Positions 8,753-17,732 of a stretch of 43,482 nucleotides of DNA are shown here, piece after piece. The stretch is from Acidobacteriota bacterium (GTDB taxonomy: Bacteria; Acidobacteriota; Terriglobia; Acidiferrales; UBA7541). Position numbers and translations under genes: made by a program. Where the stretch lies: positions 1-43,482 of the forward strand of contig JAKBLM010000036.1 in assembly GCA_021832085.1 (NCBI GenBank). Direction: 5' to 3'. The notes under the pieces are model-generated. The model was not told the origin of the DNA. It saw only the letters and a list, made by a program, of their open reading frames with translations, and ran no database searches. Every line of letters starts with the position of its first letter. Position 1 is the first letter of the stretch.

Positions 8753-9886
8753 TCAGGTAGACATGTGCCGAGCTGAAGCTCGGTGCTGCACCTGATTTGC
8801 CGCTGCTGTCTCTTTCTCAAGCAGGGCGCGCTTGCGGTCGAGTCCCCAGCGATAGCCGGCTAGTTGGCCGTCGCGGCGCACCACGCGGTGGCAAGGAATC
8901 ACGATCGAAGCGGGATTCATCGCGCAGGCCCGCGCCACAGCGCGCACCGCCCGCGGCCGGCCGATCGCCTGGGCGATCTCGGAATAGGTGCGGGTTGAGC
9001 CGTAGGGAATGCGGCGCAGCTCTTCCCAGACGAGTCGCTCGAAGGCGGTGGCGCGCACGTCGAGCGGGAAATCCAGTTTCGGCTGTTTGCCCTGAAGATG
9101 TTTGACCACGGCCGCGACCCAGCGGCCCAATCCCTTCCGGTCTTCGCGAATCACGGCGCGCGGGAATTCGCGCCGGAGTTCGCGCTCGAGCCGGGGTTTT
9201 GAATCGCCCAGGTACAAGGCCGAAATACCGCGGCCGGTGGCGGCGACCAGCACCAGTCCCAGCGGGCATGGCGATACGACGTAGCGCATCTGCATCTTTT
9301 CGCCTCCTCGGCGATAGGTGAGCGGCGTCATGCCGAGTTGCACCGGGGCGCGCTCGTAGAGCCGGCTGCTCGAGCCGTACCCGGCATCGTAGAGCGCCTC
9401 GGTGACGCTGGCACCGGAGCGGAGACGGGCTTTCAGCCGGCGCAACCGCCTCGCGTCGGCATACTGGCGCGGCGTCACGCCCAGGTATTTGCGGAAAAGG
9501 CGATCGAGTTGATGGACGCTCATTCCGCCGCGCTTGGCGAGCCGCTCGAGCTTGATCGACCGGTCCGGTTCGGTGGCGATGGCGTGGTCGATCTCGAGGC
9601 ACAGGCGCGCCAGCCGCTCGGCTGCCGGATCGGGGCTGCCGGCGCCGTCTTGCGGATGGCAGCGCCTGCACGGCCGGAATCCGGAGCGCTCGGCCGCCGC
9701 CGACCCGTCAAAAAAAACAATCTGATCGGGACGCGGACGCCGCGCCGGGCAGGAAGGACGGCAGTAGATGCCGGTGGAGCGAACAGCGAAAACGAAGGTG
9801 TTGTCGAAACGGGGGTCGCGCCGCGCTATGGCTTCTCGCCGGGCGGCTTCCGAGCTTTGCGCGAGGGAAATGGTTTCGGTCGCCAT
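8753..9886 (-). CDS. ada: bifunctional Ada-type DNA methyl repair protein and transcription regulator
   Basis: The protein repairs alkylated DNA and probably activates adaptive-response genes. The N-terminal Ada zinc domain has Cys42, Cys46, Cys73 and Cys76 (STGIYCRPSCPARRP and FRPCRRCHPQ); Cys42 matches the residue that accepts methyl groups from phosphotriesters. An AraC-type helix-turn-helix follows at about 90-190. The C-terminal O6-methylguanine methyltransferase domain carries Cys332 in VIPCHRVV. The full three-part E. coli Ada architecture is therefore present in 377 residues. GAGGAG precedes the ATG by 7 bases. Some two-domain homologues lack regulation; here the AraC part is intact, so autoregulation is plausible but not shown. 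Confidence 0.93.
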   Translation of the reverse strand: MATETISLAQSSEAARREAIARRDPRFDNTFVFAVRSTGIYCRPSCPARRPRPDQIVFFDGSAAAERSGFRPCRRCHPQDGAGSPDPAAERLARLCLEIDHAIATEPDRSIKLERLAKRGGMSVHQLDRLFRKYLGVTPRQYADARRLRRLKARLRSGASVTEALYDAGYGSSSRLYERAPVQLGMTPLTYRRGGEKMQMRYVVSPCPLGLVLVAATGRGISALYLGDSKPRLERELRREFPRAVIREDRKGLGRWVAAVVKHLQGKQPKLDFPLDVRATAFERLVWEELRRIPYGSTRTYSEIAQAIGRPRAVRAVARACAMNPASIVIPCHRVVRRDGQLAGYRWGLDRKRALLEKETAAANQVQHRASARHMST

Positions 9887-9979
9887 GATGTCTCCTCGAT
9901 GCCAAGCTAGCCGATGGCGTGCGCCCGGTCTATCCGATTCCCGCGGGTAAACTCGCCGCCCGCTTGTGGCGCAGAGCGC

Positions 9980-10432
9980 TCAACCCTTCCGCTCGGCGTA
10001 GCGCTTCAGCTGCTCGAGGTCGCGCTGGTCGCGCATGCGAACGGCGTATTGCATGAAGCAGCGGTCCCAGAATTTGCCGATACGTCCCGGCATCTCGTAT
10101 TCGTCGCGCATGTGGACGCGCGCGCCGGCGCCCACCCGCTCGATTTCCCAGCTCTGGAGGCCGGTGACGCCGTAGGCGTCGTGAAAGCGCCATTCGAGCA
10201 GCCGGCCGGGCTGGTAGGCGGTGACGACCGTCACCAGCGAGACGTCGCGCTTGGAGAGCCGGCCGGAGATGCGTATTTTTAAGCCCACTTGGAACTCGGA
10301 GGCGCCGCGCTGCACCTCGAACAGGCTGTCGGTTTCGCAGCCATACCAGTAGGCCATCCGCTGGGGAACGAAAAACGCGCCCACCAGATTTGTCGGAGCA
10401 CTGATTTCCACCGAAAGTCGGATTTTCGCCAT
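9980..10432 (-). CDS. SRPBCC (START/polyketide cyclase-like) family protein
   Basis: The 150-residue protein has the SRPBCC pattern: an N-terminal strand KIRLSVEISAPTNLV, a central segment with WRFHDAYGVTGLQSWEIE, and a long C-terminal helix (IGKFWDRCFMQYAVRMRDQ). This fold makes a deep pocket for hydrophobic ligands, and the substrate is unknown. The start at 10432 is chosen because the extra N-terminal 48 codons of the longer reading frame look unlike protein and the SRPBCC strand begins right here. The gene is divergent from the P450 gene across 171 bases, so the two might handle the same small molecule, which is only inference. Confidence 0.75.
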   Translation of the reverse strand: MAKIRLSVEISAPTNLVGAFFVPQRMAYWYGCETDSLFEVQRGASEFQVGLKIRISGRLSKRDVSLVTVVTAYQPGRLLEWRFHDAYGVTGLQSWEIERVGAGARVHMRDEYEMPGRIGKFWDRCFMQYAVRMRDQRDLEQLKRYAERKG

Positions 10433-10589
10433 CGAAGAGACGCCACTCCCCCGAATCTTCCTCGGAAACTTCTCCGGTGCGCCGGCCGGTCCGGCCACCG
10501 CCCTGGCCGCCCACACAAGCTTACGGCACATGACGCGCTGCGCGAAACAAGCTGAGGCCATCGCCCGAGACGCCACGCCGCAACCGCAC

Positions 10590-10595
10590 TAGAAT
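10590..10595 (+). promoter_or_regulatory. candidate -10 element of the P450 gene
   Basis: TAGAAT sits so that transcription would begin near 10602, directly before the GTG at 10604. No good -35 hexamer is seen. There is no ribosome site upstream, so a leaderless message is possible. Confidence 0.3.
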
Positions 10596-10603
10596 GGTTG
10601 CTT

Positions 10604-11947
10604 GTGGGCGCCAACCATCAGTTTCCGCCCGGGCCGCGGGGCCTGCCGTGGCTGGGCGTCACGCTCGAGCTGCTCGACCATCCGCTGGAGCTTTTCGAGC
10701 GGATCGGGCACGAGTACGGCGCGATTTCCGCGATGCACTACTGGCGCGGCTCGCGTGTGCTGCTGAACGCGCCCGAGCTGGCCGAGCAGGTGCTCGTGAT
10801 GCAGCACCAGAAGTTTTCCAAAGGCGTTCTGCTGCGGCTCACCGCGAACCGGCTGCTGGGGCAGGGACTTCTCACCAGCGAGGGCGAGCTGTGGCGGCGG
10901 CAGCGCCGGCTGACCCAACCGGCTTTTCAGCGCGCACGGATTGTCGGCTACGCATCGGTGATGGTCCATTTCGCGTGCGAACAGGCAGCCGGATGGCGGC
11001 CGGGCGAGCGGCGCGACATGGCGGCGGATATGATGGGGATCACGCTGCGCGTCGCGGTGCGCACGCTCTTTGGCGTGGATCTGAAATCGGAAACCCACGC
11101 CGTGGGCCAGGCACTCACGGCGATCATGCGCCGCGACCTGCGCCGGATGCGCTCGCCGGTGAAGTTGCCGGCGGGCTTTCCCAGCCCGTCCAACCGCCGC
11201 GCCGAGCGCGGCTACGCCCTGCTCGAGGGCATGGTGGGCCGGATCATCGAGGAAAAACGGGGCGAGGGCCGCCACGCCGACGATCTGCTATCGCGGCTGA
11301 TCGAGGCCGCCGATGAGCAGGGCACTCCCATCTCTTCGCGGCAATTGCGTGACGAGACGATGACGCTGCTGCTGGCCGGGCACGAAACTACCGCGCTTGC
11401 GCTCGCCTGGACCTGGTATCTGCTGGCTCAAAATCACGCCGCCGAAGCCCGGCTGCACGAGGAAATCGATCGCACGCTCGGCGGGCGCCTGCCCACCCCG
11501 GACGATCTCGAACGCATGCCCTACCTGACCGCCGTGATCCACGAATCGCTGCGGCTCTACCCGCCGGCCTATGCGATCGGCCGCAGCGCGGTCGAGCCGG
11601 TCGATCTCGGAGGCTACCATTTCCCGAAGGACACGCTCTTTCTGATGTCGAGCTGGGTGACGCAGCGCGATCGGCGGTATTTCGACGATCCGCTCGCGTT
11701 CCGGCCCGAACGCTGGCTGGAGGGGCTCACGCCGGAAGGGTTGGGATTCCGGTACTTCCCTTTCGGCGGCGGGCCGCGGCGCTGCGTGGGGCAGTCGTTT
11801 GCGCTGATGGAAGCGGGACTGGTGATCGCAACGCTCGCCGGGCGATTTCAGTTCCGGCTCGCGACGAGCAAAGCGGTGATTCCCGAGGCGCTGGTAACGC
11901 TGCGGCCGAAAGACGGGATTCCAATGGTGGTGGAAGAAAGGCGGTGA
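10604..11947 (+). CDS. cytochrome P450
   Basis: This haem monooxygenase of about 447 residues has all P450 signatures: the I-helix AGHETT at about 258-263, the K-helix ExxR (ESLR), the PERW motif and the haem loop FPFGGGPRRCVGQ, with the thiolate Cys near residue 394. A proline-rich hinge FPPGPRGLP lies at the N-terminus without a membrane anchor, so the enzyme is probably soluble. The overall pattern recalls the CYP4/CYP110-like clan of fatty-acid or terpene oxidisers, but substrate cannot be read from sequence. No ferredoxin or reductase gene is adjacent. The start may be GTG 10604 or TTG 10598. It ends 3 bases before the next gene. Confidence 0.93.
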   Translation: MGANHQFPPGPRGLPWLGVTLELLDHPLELFERIGHEYGAISAMHYWRGSRVLLNAPELAEQVLVMQHQKFSKGVLLRLTANRLLGQGLLTSEGELWRRQRRLTQPAFQRARIVGYASVMVHFACEQAAGWRPGERRDMAADMMGITLRVAVRTLFGVDLKSETHAVGQALTAIMRRDLRRMRSPVKLPAGFPSPSNRRAERGYALLEGMVGRIIEEKRGEGRHADDLLSRLIEAADEQGTPISSRQLRDETMTLLLAGHETTALALAWTWYLLAQNHAAEARLHEEIDRTLGGRLPTPDDLERMPYLTAVIHESLRLYPPAYAIGRSAVEPVDLGGYHFPKDTLFLMSSWVTQRDRRYFDDPLAFRPERWLEGLTPEGLGFRYFPFGGGPRRCVGQSFALMEAGLVIATLAGRFQFRLATSKAVIPEALVTLRPKDGIPMVVEERR

Positions 11948-11950
11948 GCG

Positions 11951-12718
11951 ATGCGGACGAACATTTCGGATCGAGATGGGCTGGTGGCTTGGGCCGGGCT
12001 GCTCCTGATTCCGCTACTTTTCGTCGCAGGGTCCGGGCGCGCGGTGCCGCGCCGGCCGGGCCCTCAGGCGGCCGGAGGAAGCGCAGCGGCGTTTCCGCTG
12101 CAGCCCGGCACCTACTGGATCTACGAGGCAGTGGCGCGCTGGGGCCCGGCCAATTCCTCCTCCCCTCAGGAAAAGCTGTTCCACTGGAAGATGGCGGTCC
12201 ACCAGGTGATTCACCGCGGCGATCTGCTGGTCGCGGTCGTCACCGGCTTCCCGCGCGATCTCGATCGCTCCCACGGCGATGCCCGGCCGGCGCGCTCACT
12301 CATCATTGAAGCCGGCGGCAGCAAGTTTTACTGGATTCCACCGGCCTCTTTTGCGGAAACGCTCGCCCGCCTGAAAAATCCGAAGGATTCCCTCGGCGGG
12401 CTGACGGATGCTGACGAGATTTTCCTCGATCTCCCGCTGACGGATGGAAAGAAGTTCTGCGGCCCGACCGGCATGGTCCGCACCGACGGATTCTATTGCT
12501 GGGTGGTGGGGGAACCGGAGGTGGCCCAACTGGGCGAAGCCAAGGGCATTCCCGCCGGCGCGACAACCGCCTATCCCGTCCACTTCCTCACCGTGGACGA
12601 CAGCACCTCTTTCGATTTCGTTCCCGGCGTCGGCATCACCCGCTACAGCTTTCAGACTCACGGCACCATCAACGATACCGAGCTTCGATTGCTGGAATTC
12701 CACGCCGGGTCGCGCTGA
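11951..12718 (+). CDS. predicted exported protein, function unknown
   Basis: I do not recognise this 255-residue protein. It has a hydrophobic N-terminal segment (about residues 12-28, AWAGLLLIPLLFVAGSG) that looks like a signal peptide or anchor. The rest is soluble, with the phrase LQPGTYWIYEA typical of exported proteins that begin a beta-rich domain, and two cysteines in KKFCGPTG and FYCWVV that could form a disulphide. It starts 3 bases after the P450 stop, so the two are probably co-translated. A link to the P450 reaction is inference only. Confidence 0.7.
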   Translation: MRTNISDRDGLVAWAGLLLIPLLFVAGSGRAVPRRPGPQAAGGSAAAFPLQPGTYWIYEAVARWGPANSSSPQEKLFHWKMAVHQVIHRGDLLVAVVTGFPRDLDRSHGDARPARSLIIEAGGSKFYWIPPASFAETLARLKNPKDSLGGLTDADEIFLDLPLTDGKKFCGPTGMVRTDGFYCWVVGEPEVAQLGEAKGIPAGATTAYPVHFLTVDDSTSFDFVPGVGITRYSFQTHGTINDTELRLLEFHAGSR

Positions 12719-12808
12719 GCGGGGAGCGAGGCCTGACGCTCCTTCTGTCGAAAAGGGACCGAGGATTACCGGGCCACAGCGGTTCTCGTGGCTGGCGATG
12801 GCCGGGGA

Positions 12809-13807
12809 TCAAGGCTGCGGCGCCAGCAGCTGCTTCCCCATTTGCTCGGCGCGCGCGGCGCAGGCTTCATCGGCGATTTTCAGCTTGGCGATCCGCGATA
12901 AAGTTTCCTCGGCCTGTTCCCGCCGGCCGAGCTCGATTTCGAGGTTGGCGACGAGGAGGAGAAAGATCGGATTGCGGGGGAATTCGCGGACGAGCGGCTC
13001 GGCGACCCGGAGCGCCTCGGCGTAGTCGTGGTCGTAGGTGCGCAGGTTTTTGGCGAGGTAAAAGCGTGCCTCGACACCGGTGATCTGGCCATGCTCCATC
13101 GCAGTGCGCAGCTGGCGCATGCCTTCTTTTTTGCTCCCGCCAGGGATGCCGAGGAAGAAGCGAAGCAGCTTGACGATGGGCGAAAGGGTGTCGACGTAGT
13201 AGTTGTAGAGCCCGAGGCCCGTATCGGCATCGGCGAGTTGCGGATCCAGTTCGAGCGCTTTCAGCAGGTGGGTGCGCGCCTGGACGCCAGACCGTGCCGT
13301 GTCCAGCTTTTTGCCGAGGAGGCCGTCAAGCCGAGCCTCGAAGGCGTAGCCCATCCCTGCCCATAGCTCGGCTTCGGCGGTCTGCTTTTTGGCGAGCTGA
13401 GCCTCGGCCAGCTCCACAGCCTTGCGCGCGGCGTCGCGGTAGGCGCGCTCTTCCGGCCCGTGGTTGAGTTGCCAGACGTCGACCATGCCGTAGCGGATTT
13501 CGCTGTTGCGGCAATAGAGCTGCCACCAGCGCGCTTCCGCTTCCACCAGATAGCCTAGCGGCTGGTCGCGTTCGCGGGTTTCGATGGCGCGCGCAGCGGT
13601 GATTCCCGCGGCCGGGTCGCCGGCGTAGATCTGATGGATCGCCGCCTCGGCGGCCGGCGAAACGAGGGGCTTTGCCGCGCGCTCTTGCTGCTTGCCGCCC
13701 GTTTGGCCGCGCGCGGCGGCCGCGACGGGCAAGGCAATGCTAGCCACCAGCACCAACGTCGCGATCGCCGCATTGCCGCCGCTCCCTTTCAATCCTCTCC
13801 ACACCAT
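12809..13807 (-). CDS. exported TPR-like repeat protein
   Basis: The 332-residue protein begins with a signal-like segment (IATLVLVASIALPVAAAARG) and then shows helix-rich TPR-type repeats, for example HLLKALELDPQLADADTGLG, and near the C-terminus YAEALRVAEPLVREFPRNP. Such repeats mediate protein contacts. The ATG at 13807 is chosen; it lies inside the end of the upstream membrane-protein gene, giving a 19-base overlap. A TTG at 13792 would give a 4-base TTGA overlap and is the alternative. The longer open frame reaching 14065 is excluded because it runs deep inside the neighbouring gene. Partners are unknown. Confidence 0.78.
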   Translation of the reverse strand: MVWRGLKGSGGNAAIATLVLVASIALPVAAAARGQTGGKQQERAAKPLVSPAAEAAIHQIYAGDPAAGITAARAIETRERDQPLGYLVEAEARWWQLYCRNSEIRYGMVDVWQLNHGPEERAYRDAARKAVELAEAQLAKKQTAEAELWAGMGYAFEARLDGLLGKKLDTARSGVQARTHLLKALELDPQLADADTGLGLYNYYVDTLSPIVKLLRFFLGIPGGSKKEGMRQLRTAMEHGQITGVEARFYLAKNLRTYDHDYAEALRVAEPLVREFPRNPIFLLLVANLEIELGRREQAEETLSRIAKLKIADEACAARAEQMGKQLLAPQP

Positions 13808-14694
13808 TTCAGCATCCCCACAACAAAGGTGTACATGGTGAAGCATTCGACGGCAAAGGGCAGGAAGCCAAGAAAACCGGGCGCGGGCATTTCGAACACC
13901 TTCCAGCGCTGAAACATCGGGAAAATGTAATGCCACTTGGCCGTGGCCCAATAGTTCCAGAATTCCCAAAGCCAGCCACAAATCCAGCCGGCGATCAGCA
14001 GCGACCAGAACCGTCCGCGGCGACCCTGCCGGAAATCGCCCAGAATCGACGGCCAGCCGCGCCACCGATTCACCGGGTCGAGCAGCAGAACGAAGCCCAC
14101 CCAGACCGGGGCGAAGAGATAGGAGGCCGGATGCTCGGGCAGCAGCAGCGGCACCACGAGCATCACCGCGCCGATCCAGACCAGCATGCGCTCGGCGCGA
14201 AGAGAAAGGGCGATCGGGCGCGCTTTGCGAAACCAGCCGAAGGCTTCAATCAGGTCTGCGGTTTCGAAAATGCCCGGCCAGATCGTGGCAAACGACCAGG
14301 CGTAGCCGATGAGCGCCGGCGCCCACTGCTTCGGCACGCCGACATAGGTCCAGTTGTGCAGGCGCAGGTTGTAGAGCTCGAAGGTGAGCCAAAGGGGAAT
14401 CGAGAGGAAGGCCAAGCCGATAAAGCGCGCTGGCGCGGTGGCCAGGCGCGAGCGGCCGCGAATAGCGAGCACGGCGGCATCGGCGACAAGGATATAGGCG
14501 GTCCAGGCGATCGGGGTGAAATAGGTGGCGACCGGCTGAACGCCACGGAACATCAGGCACTCGGCCGCGACCAGCAGCACCAGCCCGAACCAGCCATAGC
14601 CGGGCAGGCGGTGACGCCGGGCACGGCCGAACTCGGCCGTAAGAACGCCGAGTGTGGCTCCGGTGACGCCGACGCCCAGAGCGATCATCGCCAT
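13789..14694 (-). CDS. polytopic membrane protein, function unknown
   Basis: The 301-residue protein has about eight to nine transmembrane segments with many tryptophans. The C-terminal part has a dense, probably conserved block: LWEFWNYWATAKWHYIFP, followed by FEMPAPGFLGFLPFAVECF. I do not recognise a transporter or enzyme family with certainty. GGAG lies 9 bases before the ATG at 14694. The gene follows mscS after 55 bases on the same strand and overlaps the TPR gene by 19 bases, so the three may form an operon mscS-membrane protein-TPR. Confidence 0.8.
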   Translation of the reverse strand: MAMIALGVGVTGATLGVLTAEFGRARRHRLPGYGWFGLVLLVAAECLMFRGVQPVATYFTPIAWTAYILVADAAVLAIRGRSRLATAPARFIGLAFLSIPLWLTFELYNLRLHNWTYVGVPKQWAPALIGYAWSFATIWPGIFETADLIEAFGWFRKARPIALSLRAERMLVWIGAVMLVVPLLLPEHPASYLFAPVWVGFVLLLDPVNRWRGWPSILGDFRQGRRGRFWSLLIAGWICGWLWEFWNYWATAKWHYIFPMFQRWKVFEMPAPGFLGFLPFAVECFTMYTFVVGMLKWCGED

Positions 14695-14749
14695 GGGCGG
14701 TCACTCCTGGAGCCGACCGGGACTCCGAGTCCCTCTGTTGGTTTGCCGC

Positions 14750-15853
14750 TCACGCCTGGCTCGCTGTGGGCGCCGTACGCCCGTGCCCGAGCGCGGGCAC
14801 GTCGCGCATCTCGGCCCGGATGCGGGGCAGCGAATCGGGATAGTTTTTCTGGAGGAACTCGACCAGCTTCTCGCGAACGAGGCAGCGGAGATCCCAGGCG
14901 GTGCCGGAATCGCCGGCGCTCATCAGGGCGCGCAACTCGAGCGTCTGCTCCTTGGAATCGGTGACTTGCAGCACGCAGACTTTGCCGTCCCACTTATCGC
15001 GCGAGGCCTCGAGGATGCGCCGCAGTTCCTGGCGGACAGCTTCGACCGGCGTGGTGTAATCGACGTAAAGATAGACCGAGCCAAGCAGGTCGGCCGACGT
15101 TCGAGTCCAGTTCTGGAAAGGATTCTGGATGAAATAGGAGATCGGCACCACCAACCGCCGCAGGTCCCAGATTTTCACCACCACGTAGCTGGTCCGAATC
15201 TCCTCGATGCGTCCCCATTCCCCCTCCACGATCACCACGTCGTCGATCCGGAACGGCTCGGTCAGGGCCACCTGGATGCCGGCCAGCAGATTTTCCAGCG
15301 TTGGCCGCGCCGCCAGGCCGACAACCAGCCCGGCAAGGCCGGCCGAGGCGAGCAGGCTGGTGCCGAGCGTGCGGATCTCGGGAAAGGTCATCAGCATGAT
15401 CGAGGCGGTGACGATCACGATCACCACTGTCGCGATCCGCTGCAGCACCTTCACCTGCGTCTGCACGCGCCGCGCTGCCAGATTGTCCTTCACGTCGATC
15501 CGGAATTTCCGCGCCACCGCGTCGTCGAACACGCTGAGTAGGGAAACCAGCAGCCACGCCGTGGCCCCGATCAGCCCGAGGCCGACGATGTGGCGCAACG
15601 GCCCGACCACGTTGTGCGGCAGCCGCAGCACCGGTAGGGCGACCACTACCGCCAGCAGCGGCAGCATCAGCTTCACCGGCGCCCGGCTGTGTCGGACGAA
15701 GGAATCATCGAGCGAGCCGGCGGTGCGCTTTGTCAGGTCGGCCAGTACCCGGTAGATCAGCCAGTGCAACAGGAGTACGGCCACAACCACCGCGGCCAGG
15801 ATTCCCGCTGATACCAGCCACGGCGTGAGCATAGCCACGAAGTGTTCGAACAT
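14750..15853 (-). CDS. MscS-family mechanosensitive ion channel
   Basis: Proteins of this family release solutes under hypo-osmotic shock. The 367-residue protein has four predicted N-terminal membrane helices, a glycine/alanine-rich pore helix (LGTSLLASAGLAGLVVGLAARPTLENLLAGI region), then the cytoplasmic beta domain (FRIDDVVIVEGEWGRIEEI) and a C-terminal alpha-beta part. The N-terminal extra helices make it longer than E. coli MscS (286 residues). AAGGAGG lies 5 bases before the ATG at 15853. It leads a possible three-gene minus-strand run. Confidence 0.92.
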   Translation of the reverse strand: MFEHFVAMLTPWLVSAGILAAVVVAVLLLHWLIYRVLADLTKRTAGSLDDSFVRHSRAPVKLMLPLLAVVVALPVLRLPHNVVGPLRHIVGLGLIGATAWLLVSLLSVFDDAVARKFRIDVKDNLAARRVQTQVKVLQRIATVVIVIVTASIMLMTFPEIRTLGTSLLASAGLAGLVVGLAARPTLENLLAGIQVALTEPFRIDDVVIVEGEWGRIEEIRTSYVVVKIWDLRRLVVPISYFIQNPFQNWTRTSADLLGSVYLYVDYTTPVEAVRQELRRILEASRDKWDGKVCVLQVTDSKEQTLELRALMSAGDSGTAWDLRCLVREKLVEFLQKNYPDSLPRIRAEMRDVPALGHGRTAPTASQA

Positions 15854-16220
15854 GCTCCCTCCTTGGGCTTCGCAGTTCGGCGGGCGCCGCCGGCCCGCGT
15901 CCCGTCACCCCGAGGGTCGCCGGCACGGCCCCGCGAACCCTGCCGGCTCGGAAGGGAGACGCTGCGAGCAAGGCAGCGAGAGCGTTTCCGCGCCGAATGG
16001 TTTCTCGAAAATCATAGCTTATGAGTGAACGGACCCGACACGAAAAGACTTTTCCTGCCTTGCCCGGGCGCAAGCGGCGGAATGCAACCGCGGCGCAATC
16101 CGCGCCCGGCTCCGGGAGATTTCGAGAGCGGGTCCTTCCGGAGGAATCGGAGGGATTGGGAAAGGGATTGTTCCATGCCGGGCCGCGAGGATCGCCTCGC
16201 GGCCGGATCGCGGCGGAAGC
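15854..16220. other. non-coding gap with one strong hairpin
   Basis: No convincing gene is visible in this 367-base gap; the short open frames here are unlike protein. A perfect 10-bp hairpin GGCCGCGAGG-ATCG-CCTCGCGGCC lies at 16181-16204, just after the end of the 92-residue gene on the minus strand. It may stop that transcript, although no T-run follows. A TATGAT on the minus strand at 16011-16016 could be a -10 for mscS. Confidence 0.4.
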
Positions 16221-16499
16221 CTAGCTCGACAGCAGGCCCTGATAAATCCAGACGCCGAGCGTGGCAAGGAGCAGGAAAATGGTGAGCAAGCCGAAAATCC
16301 AGAGCGGCTTCGACAGCCGATTCACCTTTTTCAATAGCTCCGTTTGCTTTTCACCCAGGCGCTCAGGTGGGGTGCCCAGGAAAACCTGTTGTTCCTCCTG
16401 GCGCGCCAATCGGCTCTTGTAGATCAGCAGAAGGATCCAAATGATCAGCGAAATCCCAAACAAGATGATCAGTATTTCCAGCTGGGGGCTCAGCGTCAT
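16221..16499 (-). CDS. small two-helix membrane protein
   Basis: The 92-residue protein has two transmembrane helices (about residues 8-26 and 67-88) joined by a charged cytoplasmic stretch with ERLGEKQTELLKKVNRL. I do not recognise the family. Codon use and the clean hydrophobic pattern argue that it is a real gene. The ATG at 16499 follows GAGGTG by 4 bases; an in-frame TTG lies at 16502. The neighbour upstream is tRNA-Leu on the opposite strand. Confidence 0.6.
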   Translation of the reverse strand: MTLSPQLEILIILFGISLIIWILLLIYKSRLARQEEQQVFLGTPPERLGEKQTELLKKVNRLSKPLWIFGLLTIFLLLATLGVWIYQGLLSS

Positions 16500-16622
16500 C
16501 AAGCACCTCGTAACCGAATCCGAATCATTGGCTCTTGCGAATTGTGCAGCCCGGGATTATATCCACCTGAATCTGCCCGCGGCAACATTTTGCTGCTTCT
16601 TCGCGCGGGAGGTTCGGCCGGA

Positions 16623-16652
16623 TTGACAAGGCATCACCGCTCCGGGCACAAT
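16623..16652 (+). promoter_or_regulatory. sigma70 promoter of tRNA-Leu
   Basis: A perfect TTGACA (16623-16628), an 18-base spacer and CACAAT (16647-16652). Transcription would begin near 16659, six bases before the mature tRNA. Confidence 0.6.
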
Positions 16653-16664
16653 TTTGAATTCCGG

Positions 16665-16751
16665 GCCCAAGTGGCGGAATTGGCAGACGCGCTAGATTCA
16701 GGGTCTAGTGGCCGCAAGGTCGTGGAGGTTCGAGTCCTCTCTTGGGCACCA
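16665..16751 (+). tRNA. tRNA-Leu(CAG)
   Basis: The 87-base tRNA folds completely. The acceptor arm is GCCCAAG/CTTGGGC, the anticodon stem CTAGA/TCTAG carries the loop TTCAGGG with anticodon CAG at 16699-16701, and a long class II variable arm (GGCCGCAAGGTC region) and the T-arm GGTTCGAGTCC follow. The 3' CCA (16749-16751) is encoded. It reads CUG, the preferred leucine codon in a GC-rich genome. Confidence 0.97.
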
Positions 16752-16935
16752 AACTCATTCCACGCCATTTGCAAGATTTCTGGACTGCGCTCGAAAAGAG
16801 CCTCGTTCTCGCGCGGTACTAGTTTTAGTGGCAGTTTGCCTTGCTGATTGCGCCTAGATGAGATGTAGTGCCCAGTCCACCCAGCCCATTGCGCACCCGC
16901 TCCACCGGGTATACAGTGGGTTTGGGGATTGGTTT

Positions 16936-17667
16936 ATGGTCCGCGGGCTTATGTTTGCTTTGGCCGTCGCCGTTTCAGGCGGCGTGCTCTTCTCCTCGCC
17001 TGTCCACGCCCAAGGCCGGCCCATGCGTTTCGTCGGCCCTCCGCACGGCATGCCGACCCATTTCGACCATGGAGGAATAAGGGGAGGACGAGGCTTCCGG
17101 CATTTTGGGCACCGCGGCCATTTTGTCGGTCCCGGCTACGTGGGCTACCCGTATCCGTATTTCTGGCCCGACGGCTACTACGGAGAACCACCCGCGCCGC
17201 CTCCATCTCCCACTCAAATCGTTGTCGTCCGTCAGCCCGCGCCTCCCGCTGCTCCTCCCGCGCCGCCGGCGCCTTCGCTGATGCTCGAATATCGCGATGG
17301 CCATTGGGTTCGCGTTCCCATGGGCTCGGAAGTCCCGACGAGCGTTTCAGCGGTGCATCCCGCCCCCGCCGCACCCTCCACTTCCCGGAAAGACGCCGCC
17401 ATCGAAGCGGAAGAAACTGCCAAGCCCATTCCACCGTTGCCCCACGCGGTCCTCGTGTTTCGCAACGGCCGCCGGCTTGTGCTCCAGCGATACGAAATCC
17501 ACAGCGGTTTTATCTACGCGAGCGGCGACTACTGGGAAGCCGGCTCGACGGCGCGAAAAATCGCCATTTCCGAATTGAACGTTCCCGCCACGTTGCGGCT
17601 AAATCAGCAGCTCGGCTCGAAATTCCAGCTCCCGTCGAATCCAGACGAAGTCTTCGTCAGCTTCTGA
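16936..17667 (+). CDS. proline-rich secreted protein
   Basis: The 243-residue protein starts with a clear signal peptide (MVRGLMFALAVAVSGGVLF, likely cleaved after SSPVHA). A histidine/glycine/tyrosine-rich stretch follows (HGGIRGGRGFRHFGHRGH and GYVGYPYPYFWPDGYYG), then a proline/alanine linker and a C-terminal globular part with VLVFRNGRRLVLQRYEIHSG and AISELNVPATLRLNQQLG. The C-terminal part looks like a small beta-rich domain. The family and function are not recognised. The start at 16936 is set by the signal peptide and by GGGGA upstream; the longer frame from 16858 adds a non-signal extension. Confidence 0.7.
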   Translation: MVRGLMFALAVAVSGGVLFSSPVHAQGRPMRFVGPPHGMPTHFDHGGIRGGRGFRHFGHRGHFVGPGYVGYPYPYFWPDGYYGEPPAPPPSPTQIVVVRQPAPPAAPPAPPAPSLMLEYRDGHWVRVPMGSEVPTSVSAVHPAPAAPSTSRKDAAIEAEETAKPIPPLPHAVLVFRNGRRLVLQRYEIHSGFIYASGDYWEAGSTARKIAISELNVPATLRLNQQLGSKFQLPSNPDEVFVSF

Positions 17668-17732
17668 ATCTCGTTCCGCACCTCGTTCCCCAGTCTGCCG
17701 TAGGCGGCCGACTCCACCATGGCTCTCGCCGG

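Noticed and set aside
12809..14065. full-length 418-codon reading of the TPR gene
   Set aside because: The first 86 codons lie inside the upstream membrane-protein gene and the signal peptide begins only at 13807.
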